From Bifidobacterium breve (GTDB taxonomy: Bacteria; Actinomycetota; Acidimicrobiia; Acidimicrobiales; Acidimicrobilacustridaceae), in the NCBI GenBank assembly GCA_945862505.1, contig CAMAYJ010000009.1, positions 1 through 44,642 on the forward strand: a stretch of 44,642 bases of DNA, in the 5' to 3' direction. A model generated the notes under the pieces. That model did no database searches and was not told the DNA's origin. It saw nothing but the letters and a program-made list of their open reading frames with translations. A program made the position numbers and the translations under genes. Of the stretch, positions 34,411-41,012 are shown piece after piece; the stretch's first letter is position 1, and each line of letters starts with the position of its first letter.

Positions 34411-35622
34411 CTATGCCGCCAGAAGGTCGTATTCGACAGGGTCGGGAAAGAGAAGTCTGTGGTGCGCACTTCCGATCTTCCAGAGGTAACCATGATCTCG
34501 GGTACGACCGGACTCTTCGAGGCTGAGTGTGTAATCCATCGAGATTCGGGCAGCGTCGACTAACGGTCCGAAGTTCGATATCAGGGGGGTTCGAGTGTGA
34601 ATCACCTTGACATAGTGGAACTGCTCAACGCCGTTTGGCGACGTCTGGACGCGAGCAGAGACCCAGAAAGTCTCGGGGTGTTTGGCGGCGAGCGATGCCT
34701 GAAGGACGCTCAAGTTCCATTGAGCGACGAACTGAGGGGGTTGCTCATGCTCGCTGATTGAGTAGTTGGTGACCACGTCATCCTTCTCGTCAGTAGAGAG
34801 GTAGAGGCCACTCGGATTCGGGTTTGCTGTGACGGTTGAGTACAACTGGAGACGACCAGTTGTTGGCTCATTCCAGCCAAAAGCGTCTAGGACTGCTCGA
34901 GCGCTCCCGAGTCCCTTTAGGTCCCAATCGGGCTTCTTGGAGAATAAGTTGCTGCGGTTTCGCCTTCCATCGGCTCGCAGTCTTGATGCCTTCAACTCGA
35001 TGCCCATGTAGTCAGGCGTCGGACGACTGTTCGCTTCGATGCCGAGGAGTGTCTCGAGTGTGTAGCCGACCCCTGTGTCGCCTGAGCGGAGGGAGTCCAA
35101 ATACCCGCGTCCAGCAATCTCTCGAAGGAGTTCGAGGAGTTCGACGGCGGAAGATGCAACTTGCTTATCCGTGAGCAGGGTTCGAAGGGGACTCCCATCA
35201 ATGTGGCGGGACTCTAGGAGCGCCGTGTCACTGCAGTTGACTGCATACAACTCCTTCTTCCCATCGGCGATGAGGGCGATCAGGTTCTCGCTCTTCGCGT
35301 AGTTGCCAAGAACACTTATCCAAAGGCGTGGGTCGCCATCCTTTGTTTGGGGGCGATAGAGCGAGACAGTCCTCGTCTCGAATCGATCCGGGTGGATGAC
35401 ATGGATCGGGATTGTCCGCTTGCCTTCAGGACCCTGATCTTGTTTGCCGTAATCGTGGATGCCATGAAGCGAGAGGAACTCGCGCACTGTCTGAGTCGCA
35501 TCAAGGATCGATTTGTCGAGACCATTTTGGAGAGGAACGACATATGCAGCCTCAACTCCGAACTCGGCGAACGCCTCAACAGCCGACTCAATGGGTGTAT
35601 CCGCCCGATTCAGCACGACCAA
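34411..35622 (-). CDS. type II restriction endonuclease, MvaI/BcnI-like, with extra N-terminal domain
   Basis: A 403-residue protein. GVGYTLETLLGIEANSRPTPDYMGIELKASR (residues 184-214; key Glu190, Asp204, Glu209, Lys211) matches the PD-(D/E)xK core of the MvaI/BcnI family, whose known members cut CCWGG and CCSGG. Those enzymes are about 240 residues; here about 170 residues precede the core, with no family I recognise. The start is TTG 35622, or GTG 35616 in frame. It lies tail to tail with the methyltransferase and head to head with the MerR-like gene, whose operator is 57 bp away. Confidence 0.85.
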   Translation of the reverse strand: MVVLNRADTPIESAVEAFAEFGVEAAYVVPLQNGLDKSILDATQTVREFLSLHGIHDYGKQDQGPEGKRTIPIHVIHPDRFETRTVSLYRPQTKDGDPRLWISVLGNYAKSENLIALIADGKKELYAVNCSDTALLESRHIDGSPLRTLLTDKQVASSAVELLELLREIAGRGYLDSLRSGDTGVGYTLETLLGIEANSRPTPDYMGIELKASRLRADGRRNRSNLFSKKPDWDLKGLGSARAVLDAFGWNEPTTGRLQLYSTVTANPNPSGLYLSTDEKDDVVTNYSISEHEQPPQFVAQWNLSVLQASLAAKHPETFWVSARVQTSPNGVEQFHYVKVIHTRTPLISNFGPLVDAARISMDYTLSLEESGRTRDHGYLWKIGSAHHRLLFPDPVEYDLLAA

Positions 35623-35678
35623 CGTCTATCAGTACGAAGTCCGCCGCCACGGGATCGATGTCAAGAGTTGTCCGAAGT

Positions 35679-35707
35679 TTGAACAGTACGGTTCAATCTG
35701 GTATCGT
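35679..35707 (+). promoter_or_regulatory. merR-like gene promoter overlapped by an 18-bp palindrome
   Basis: TTGAAC (35679-35684) and TATCGT (35702-35707) are spaced by 17 bp, with TGG just before the -10 box. The -35 box is the left arm of the palindrome TTGAACAGTACGGTTCAA (35679-35696; 16 of 18 positions symmetric). A protein bound there would block this promoter, and the divergent endonuclease start is only 57 bp away. The start codon at 35715 falls on the expected transcription start. Confidence 0.75.
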
Positions 35708-35714
35708 CTTTCAG

Positions 35715-36479
35715 GTGGAGAAGACCAACAATCAGGAGACTTCCCGTGCCGGGGACATCCGCGAACTCGTCGGGATGTCCTACCGCCAGATCAATGACTG
35801 GACGCAGCGCGGGGTGATCCCCGACAACCGCGATTCCGAAACCGGATGGCGTCGATTCACGGCCCGCGAAGTCTTCATGATGAAGGTCTGCAAGGAGATC
35901 CGCGACAGGTTTGGGGTTCCCGTTGAGAAGTTGAAGTTCGTGAGCGACTCGATGCTTGAGCCGGGTGTGAATCACTTCGCGTCGGCCATCAAGACGATTG
36001 CGATGCTGGGTTGCGCTTTATGGGTGATCACGGACTTTGAGTCCACGTTCTTCATGGACTCCGAGTTGGACATTATGGAACTCGCTGACATGGGTTACTT
36101 CGGTGGAGACGCAAAGGCCGGTCTGGTGATGGTCAAGGTCAGTCCTCTCGTCAATGAGTTCTTGTCAGCGCGCAAAAGCCCGATCACCCTTCCTCTTCAT
36201 GGTTGGGGACGAGAGGTGGTGCGGACGGCCTACGAGTTCGCTGGGCTGACGCCCGAGGAACAAAAGGTCATGGCCCTTGCTCGCTCGCCCGACGTCAAGT
36301 CAATCGAAGTGATCCTCAAGAACGGGAAGATCCATCGGATCAAGGAAACTAAGGACTTCGACGCTTCCAGTCTCTTTGAGGCGATGCGGGCCGACGACTT
36401 TCAGAAACTCGAAATCGTCATGCGTGACGGGAATGTCGTCAGCGCTCAGCGGGAGGTGTCAAGCAAGCCCAGTAGTTGA
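35715..36479 (+). CDS. MerR-like transcriptional regulator
   Basis: A 254-residue protein. The N-terminal winged helix (about 13-57, DIRELVGMSYRQINDWTQRG followed by GWRRFTAREV) is MerR-type, and a recognition-type arm follows. The rest (about 75-250) is a domain I do not recognise, with GCALWVITDFEST and a repeated strand motif (IEVILKNGKIHRIKE, LEIVMRDGNVVSAQRE). GTG 35715 is chosen because the promoter places the transcript start on it (leaderless). The frame is open upstream to 35412, but that part is antisense to the endonuclease. It may control both itself and the endonuclease. Confidence 0.85.
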   Translation: MEKTNNQETSRAGDIRELVGMSYRQINDWTQRGVIPDNRDSETGWRRFTAREVFMMKVCKEIRDRFGVPVEKLKFVSDSMLEPGVNHFASAIKTIAMLGCALWVITDFESTFFMDSELDIMELADMGYFGGDAKAGLVMVKVSPLVNEFLSARKSPITLPLHGWGREVVRTAYEFAGLTPEEQKVMALARSPDVKSIEVILKNGKIHRIKETKDFDASSLFEAMRADDFQKLEIVMRDGNVVSAQREVSSKPSS

Positions 36480-36628
36480 AGTCAAGTACTTCAGTCGCGA
36501 AGACGGTCGCAACTGTCAGGGGAAGCACCCCAGCAGAGTTGACCTATTTAGTTCACGAAGTTGCTGATGACGGGAGGCACCCGAGTCGGAACGCGTAGGG
36601 CGCACGCAAGGTGCGCGCTGAGGTCAAC

Positions 36629-36793
36629 GTGCTTTCACTCGAACGGTGCCGGGAGATTCTCGGTGATGCAGGCAAGGACGCAACTGATGAGCAAGTCATT
36701 GCTCTGCGAGATCAGATGATGTCGATCGCAAGTTATGCGCTCGACCAACTCTCTAAGGGAGGTCAGGATGGCCACGACAAAGAAGACGAGTAG
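36629..36793 (+). CDS. small protein preceding the serine recombinase
   Basis: A 54-residue protein starting MLSLERCREILG, with TDEQVIALRDQMMSIASYALD. This pattern of a short helical protein ending just inside a large serine recombinase gene is common in mobile elements. GTG 36629 has GAGG 5 nt upstream. Its last 26 bp overlap the recombinase start, so they are translationally coupled. The function is unknown; a recombination accessory role is a guess from position. Confidence 0.78.
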   Translation: MLSLERCREILGDAGKDATDEQVIALRDQMMSIASYALDQLSKGGQDGHDKEDE

Positions 36794-38309
36794 TCCATCT
36801 GCCGTCATTTACACGCGCGTGAGTACGGAGGAGCAAGTCGGGAATCACTCATTGTTCACGCAGCAAAAGTGCTGCGAGGAGTTCTGTGCGCGCGAGGGTT
36901 TTGAAGTCGTGGCGTCTTTTAGCGATGAAGGTGAGTCGGCAAAGACAGCGAATCGGACTCAGTTGCAGGAGATGCTCGCTTACGTCGCCGCCAATGCCAA
37001 GCGTCAGAACATCACTGCAGTCGTCGTGATGCGAGTCGATCGGTTCTCTCGCAATGTCTTAGTCCATGAGCAGGTGCGCCTGTATCTCCGCGCTAGCGGT
37101 GTGAATCTCCGTTCCGCGACTGAATACATTGACGAGACGGCAGTCGGGCAAATGATGGAGGGCGTCCTTGCTGTCATGGCCCAGTTCGATAACGCTGTGA
37201 GATCAGATCGAACTAAGGCCGGTATGACGGCGTCGCTCAACGCTGGAAACTGGGTATGGCGACCACCAATCGGATATGCCAAGGGTCCTGCGGGTGGTAC
37301 GACCATGGTCCACGATCCGGAGAGCGCTCCGCTCATTGTGCGATTGTTTGAGGCTGTCGCTCAAGAAGGAGCGTCACAGTCCTCTGCGCTCCGAGAAGTG
37401 ACGTCCCTAGGTCTGCGCCGAGCCGACGGCTCCACGGTTCCGTTGCAAGCCGTCGGCAGGATTCTTCGCAACCCGCTTTACGCCGGTCGCATCGTGGTGA
37501 CCAAGTTCGGAGTCGATACTCGGGGCAAGTTTGAGCCGATTGTCTCGCCGGAACTCTTCGATGCGGTCCAAATCGCACTCGGTGGGGGGCGTGCTTCCAA
37601 GAAGCGACATCGAGCAGGGGAAGCCTTCCCCCTCAAGCGAGTCGTGAAGTGTGGAATGTGCGGTGAGCGTGTCACGGGGAGTTTCTCCCGCGGTCGTTCA
37701 AAGCACTATGGCTATTACCGGTGCTATCAAGGAGCCTGCAGGGGCCTGAAAGTTGGCAAGGACTCCCTTGAGGAGGCATTCGGGACCTTCCTCAAGGCGC
37801 TTTCGGTTACGTCCGAGGCCTTTGAACTTCTTGATGCAGTCGTTGTCGACCTTCACGCTGATCGAGTTCGTGCGGACGAGTTGGCAGAAAGGCATTTGAG
37901 GGGGCAACTTGACGAAATCGAGCGAAAAGAGGCTCGGCTTTTTGACCTGCACTTCTATGAGCGTCGAATCGATGACGCCACTTTCGAGGTTAAGAGTCGC
38001 GCATTGCGTGAGGAACGTGCCGAGATCGAGACGACAAGCGTCACTCGATTGAGCGTTTCAGGCGATCCAGCATCGACGGTTCGGTTCGCTCGATCAGTTC
38101 TGGGCGATCTGGGAGGGTGTTGGAACCGTCTCACCACCACACAGCGAGCGGACTTTGCGCTCGCATTGTTCCCGTACGGGTTGGTCTATGACGAGGGATT
38201 TGTTGGAACCGCCGAAAGCCCATGGAGTAACTGGCCTGTTGGCACCTTTGAAGCCTTTGATGAGCGTGTGGCACCCCCAACGGGATTTGAACCCGTGCCG
38301 CCACCTTGA
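36768..38309 (+). CDS. large serine recombinase (integrase); C-terminus re-tailed by tRNA DNA
   Basis: A 513-residue site-specific recombinase. The catalytic Ser19 is in IYTRVSTEEQ, with VMRVDRFSRN and FDNAVRSDRTKAGM completing the resolvase domain (about 12-155). A recombinase domain follows (LRNPLYAGRIVV), then a zinc ribbon (VKCGMCGERV, YYRCYQGACRG, about 300-330) and a coiled coil (about 370-420). ATG 36768 has GGGAGG 5 nt upstream. Residues 501-513 are read from the att repeat and the host tRNA-Glu antisense strand. In the circle the frame instead continues for 41 codons from 32453. It probably drives integration and excision. Confidence 0.95.
   Translation: MATTKKTSSPSAVIYTRVSTEEQVGNHSLFTQQKCCEEFCAREGFEVVASFSDEGESAKTANRTQLQEMLAYVAANAKRQNITAVVVMRVDRFSRNVLVHEQVRLYLRASGVNLRSATEYIDETAVGQMMEGVLAVMAQFDNAVRSDRTKAGMTASLNAGNWVWRPPIGYAKGPAGGTTMVHDPESAPLIVRLFEAVAQEGASQSSALREVTSLGLRRADGSTVPLQAVGRILRNPLYAGRIVVTKFGVDTRGKFEPIVSPELFDAVQIALGGGRASKKRHRAGEAFPLKRVVKCGMCGERVTGSFSRGRSKHYGYYRCYQGACRGLKVGKDSLEEAFGTFLKALSVTSEAFELLDAVVVDLHADRVRADELAERHLRGQLDEIERKEARLFDLHFYERRIDDATFEVKSRALREERAEIETTSVTRLSVSGDPASTVRFARSVLGDLGGCWNRLTTTQRADFALALFPYGLVYDEGFVGTAESPWSNWPVGTFEAFDERVAPPTGFEPVPPP
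38268..38281. repeat. right attachment repeat (attR core) inside tRNA-Glu and the recombinase
   Basis: GTGGCACCCCCAAC, identical to 32453-32466. On the minus strand it is the last T-stem base, the 3' acceptor strand, discriminator G, CCA and one further C of tRNA-Glu. On the plus strand it is codons 501-505 of the recombinase. Confidence 0.88.
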
Positions 38310-38344
38310 GAGGGTGGTGTCCTAGGCCGCTAGACGATGGGGGC
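38269..38344 (-). tRNA. tRNA-Glu (anticodon CTC), integration target
   Basis: The minus strand folds as a cloverleaf. Acceptor GCCCCCA (38344-38338) pairs with TGGGGGT (38279-38273), with a G1-U72 wobble. The anticodon stem CCACC/GGTGG closes loop CTCTCAA with anticodon CTC. The T arm is ACGGG TTCAAAT CCCGT. Discriminator G38272 and an encoded CCA (38271-38269) follow. The gene is intact because the element carries the 3' end in its att core. The recombinase runs 42 bp into it from the other strand. Confidence 0.94.
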
Positions 38345-38457
38345 CGGTGTCACGCTTGCGTTACTGGGCGAAGCCTCAGCAGCCGAGAGAGCATAGCGGC
38401 GGCCTCAGTTCCGGCACCAAGCCGCCTTTGGCGATGTCGACCGAGGATTTCGGTGAA

Positions 38458-39111
38458 TCAGAGTTCCGAATCGCGGTTTGGTTCGGGCGGGAACTGGACA
38501 TCGGCAGATGGACGCAGCGGACAAACGCCTTCGATAGGGCCGACTCCCCGAACGGTGACCTCTTTCGGCGGTCCGATCTCAACCCAATCGGGCACGCCAT
38601 TAAGTGCTGACGGGTGCGCGAGCAATTGGCCAGGTTCGGCCTCGTCACAAAGTCGAGCAGCAAGATTGACGGGGCGACCGATGTAGTCGTCACCATCGAA
38701 CAACAACGCTGTTCCGCTGGCGACACCAGCTCGAAGGTCGATCGCGAATGATTCGAATCGGCCCGTCATTTCGGCAACGGTCGCCACGATGGGGCCAGGC
38801 TTTACTCCGACGAGGAGGACGCCATCGCCCAACCATTTCGCCACGCGCACGCCGCGTCGTCCGGCAACTTCTTTGACTGCTGAGCGGAATACTTCAAGCG
38901 CGCGCACTGCACGTCGAGGTCCATGTCGTTCGGTAAGTGCGGTGAATCCACAAATGTCGATGAACGCAAAGGTTCGTTCAAGGGCAATTGGTCCGCCAGT
39001 GGGCGGGACATCCTCGGGGCGTTCGGTACCCATGCCGGTGGCCGGCGGGGGTGTCATTGGGCCGGCAGCGTTGGCGTCGGATTCTGTCGAGAAGTTGGAA
39101 TCATCAGGCAT
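38458..39111 (-). CDS. class III adenylate/guanylate cyclase domain protein
   Basis: A 217-residue protein with a disordered N-terminus (about 1-42) and one cyclase homology domain. RTFAFIDICGFTALTERHG supplies the first metal Asp, and RVAKWLGDGVLLVG the substrate Lys and second Asp. NLAARLCDEAEPGQ matches the N-x-x-x-R region. These fit an active cyclase, which usually works as a homodimer. It reads leftward towards tRNA-Glu, outside the element. The base specificity cannot be assigned. Confidence 0.88.
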   Translation of the reverse strand: MPDDSNFSTESDANAAGPMTPPPATGMGTERPEDVPPTGGPIALERTFAFIDICGFTALTERHGPRRAVRALEVFRSAVKEVAGRRGVRVAKWLGDGVLLVGVKPGPIVATVAEMTGRFESFAIDLRAGVASGTALLFDGDDYIGRPVNLAARLCDEAEPGQLLAHPSALNGVPDWVEIGPPKEVTVRGVGPIEGVCPLRPSADVQFPPEPNRDSEL

Positions 39112-39189
39112 GCACTAAGGACGATTACACAGATTGCACCCTGTGCGCAGCCGAGTTTCTGAAATATCCGATGAACTCAGAGAAACGGT

Positions 39190-40023
39190 TCAGCGACGAG
39201 GCCGACCGAGGGCTTCTTGAGCGGCAGTGGCGACGTGCAACCCCGCCTGATTGAAGACTCGAGCGATCGAAAGTCCGCGCGCATCAGACATTCCTTGACC
39301 GTCAAGGGTGAAACACAGCCAGTCATCGACTCGCAGCGGGCGATGGAACCAAAGTGCGTGGTCGAGGCTTGCGGTCATGAGTTTCTCAAAATCGCCGATG
39401 AGGCTGTGTCCTGTGAGTGCCGCTCCAAGGAGGTGCTCATCGGAGAGGTAGGCGAGTGCACATGCATTCATCACCGGGTCATCGCCGAAGGATTCATTGG
39501 CCCGCATCCATGCAGTCTTGGCCATGCCGTGAGTATCACGGAGGGCTCGAGTCTGAAAGAACAGGGGCGTTTCTTCGTTCTCAAGGGCGTCAGGTCTCGG
39601 TGTATCGGCGGGCAGAAACGTTGCCTCGCGCTCTTCGCTTTCTTCTGGCGTATGAAAACTTGCGATGCAATTAAGAATCGCTCCGCCCGACTGCGATGCC
39701 ACGACCTGTCTCGTGGAGAACGACCGGCCATCGCGAATTCGTTCGACTTCATAAAGAACGGGAGCCGCTTCATCGCCTTGGCGGACGTAATAGGCGTGCA
39801 TTGAATGAGGGATTTGTCCATTGTCAACGGTGAGCGCGGCGGCACGAAGGGCTTGAGCAATTGCTTGACCACCGTAAATTCGACCCCAGCCGGTGTGCGC
39901 GCTGGGGGCGAGGAATGCATCGGGGCTCACCGCTTCGAGGGTGAGCAGCGTCCGGAGGTCAGTGGCAAGGGGAAGCTCAAGAGTCACGGTATGAGCCTGC
40001 CATGTGCCGGCATGTGGACTCAC
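39190..40023 (-). CDS. acyl-CoA thioesterase II (TesB-like)
   Basis: A 277-residue double hot-dog thioesterase hydrolysing acyl-CoA. It has RIYGGQAIAQALRAAALTV, SMHAYYVRQGDEAAPVLYEVERIRDGRSF, and the C-terminal SLDHALWFHRPLRVDDWLCF followed by LSIARVFNQAGLHVATAAQE, all standard for TesB. GTG 40023 has GGAG 8 nt upstream; GTG 39987 is an alternative 12 codons in. It is divergent from the aquaporin gene. Confidence 0.93.
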   Translation of the reverse strand: MSPHAGTWQAHTVTLELPLATDLRTLLTLEAVSPDAFLAPSAHTGWGRIYGGQAIAQALRAAALTVDNGQIPHSMHAYYVRQGDEAAPVLYEVERIRDGRSFSTRQVVASQSGGAILNCIASFHTPEESEEREATFLPADTPRPDALENEETPLFFQTRALRDTHGMAKTAWMRANESFGDDPVMNACALAYLSDEHLLGAALTGHSLIGDFEKLMTASLDHALWFHRPLRVDDWLCFTLDGQGMSDARGLSIARVFNQAGLHVATAAQEALGRPRR

Positions 40024-40146
40024 TTTTCGGGCTCCGGCGAAGTTGAATGTGATTTATTCGTCTATCCACCCTTCGTGGGACTGGTGCTTCTACCGTTTTC
40101 TCCGTCGCCGACTCCCGGCGATACATGACACCCCAAGGGGGGACCA

Positions 40147-40902
40147 ATGGACATGCGCAAGAAGCTCATCGCAGAGGCGATCGGCACCTTCTGGCTAGTT
40201 CTCGGCGGCTGCGGCAGTGCTGTGCTGGCGGCAAAATTAATCAGCAGCAGCGATGGCATTCAGCTAGGTATCGGTCTTGTAGGCGTGTCGTTTGCATTTG
40301 GTCTCACTGTGCTGACCATGGCCTATGCGGTTGGTCATATTTCTGGTGGCCACTTCAACCCGGCCGTCACCATCGGACTTTGGGTCTCAAAGCGTTTCCC
40401 GACGAAGGAAGTACTTCCGTATGTGGTCGTTCAGGTGATCGGCGCAATTCTCGCTGCACTTACGATCTGGGCGATTGCTTCTGGTCGTGCTGGCTTCGAT
40501 CTCAAGGTCGACGGTCTTGCTGCAAATGGTTACGGCGATCATTCGCCGGGCGGGTTCAACCTCACTGCTGCTCTCATTACCGAAATCGTGATGACGGCAG
40601 GGTTCTTGTTCGTGATCCTCGGAACCACGGCAAAGAAGGCGGTTGGAGCTGCGGCACCGATGGCGATTGGTTTCGCTCTCGTGCTTATCCACCTCATCTC
40701 AATCCCGGTCACCAATACCTCGGTGAACCCTGCTCGTTCAACTGGTCCCGCAGTTGTGCAGGGTGGTTGGGCGATCGGTCAGTTGTGGCTGTTCTGGGTT
40801 GCGCCGATTGTTGGCGCAGTTATCGCAGGATTGGTGTGGCGATTCCTGAGCCCGTCCGACAGCGTTCTTGACGACGAACCAGAAGAGGCACGCGCCTACT
40901 GA
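40147..40902 (+). CDS. aqpZ: aquaporin Z-type water channel
   Basis: A 251-residue MIP-family channel with six helices and two NPA loops, at 71-73 (HFNPAVTIG) and 194-196 (SVNPARS). The selectivity-filter set Phe51, His182, Thr191 and Arg197 has the same spacing as in E. coli AqpZ, so it should be water-selective. AAGGGGGG lies just before the ATG. A strong terminator follows at 40929. Confidence 0.96.
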   Translation: MDMRKKLIAEAIGTFWLVLGGCGSAVLAAKLISSSDGIQLGIGLVGVSFAFGLTVLTMAYAVGHISGGHFNPAVTIGLWVSKRFPTKEVLPYVVVQVIGAILAALTIWAIASGRAGFDLKVDGLAANGYGDHSPGGFNLTAALITEIVMTAGFLFVILGTTAKKAVGAAAPMAIGFALVLIHLISIPVTNTSVNPARSTGPAVVQGGWAIGQLWLFWVAPIVGAVIAGLVWRFLSPSDSVLDDEPEEARAY

Positions 40903-40928
40903 TTTTGCGCAACAGGTGTGGGCGAGAG

Positions 40929-40970
40929 CGGCCTGGCATTCCTATGGAGTGTCAGGCCGTTTCTGTTTTC
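40929..40970 (+). terminator. rho-independent terminator after aqpZ
   Basis: A 14-bp stem (40929-40942 with 40946-40959, two G-U pairs) closes a TAT loop and is followed by TTTCTGTTTT. It lies 26 bp after the aqpZ stop and before the convergent amidase gene. Confidence 0.9.
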
Positions 40971-41012
40971 GGAAGATGTGCTGGGTCGGAAGACGATCGC
41001 GAGTGGAGTCGC

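Larger units (their letters stand above)
32453..38281. mobile_element. integrated restriction-modification element at tRNA-Glu (serine recombinase)
   Basis: A 14-bp direct repeat, GTGGCACCCCCAAC, occurs at 32453-32466 and at 38268-38281. The right copy is the 3' end of tRNA-Glu. The circular form would be 5815 bp. Between the repeats lie an HTH protein, a C5 methyltransferase, an MvaI/BcnI-like endonuclease, a MerR-like regulator, a 54-residue protein and a large serine recombinase. There are no phage structural, replication or conjugation genes. The gene order in the circle would be MerR, small protein, recombinase, HTH, methyltransferase, all rightward, with only the endonuclease leftward. 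Boundaries are seen; mobility is inferred. Confidence 0.88.

Noticed and set aside
35412-35714. Open frame extending the MerR-like gene upstream
   Set aside because: It is antisense to the endonuclease 5' region, and the promoter at 35679-35707 lies inside it, so it cannot be the expressed N-terminus.
38268-38309. Recombinase C-terminus (VAPPTGFEPVPPP) as a native protein tail
   Set aside because: These 13 codons are the att core plus the antisense of tRNA-Glu; the circular-form tail at 32453-32578 is the better candidate for the native end.
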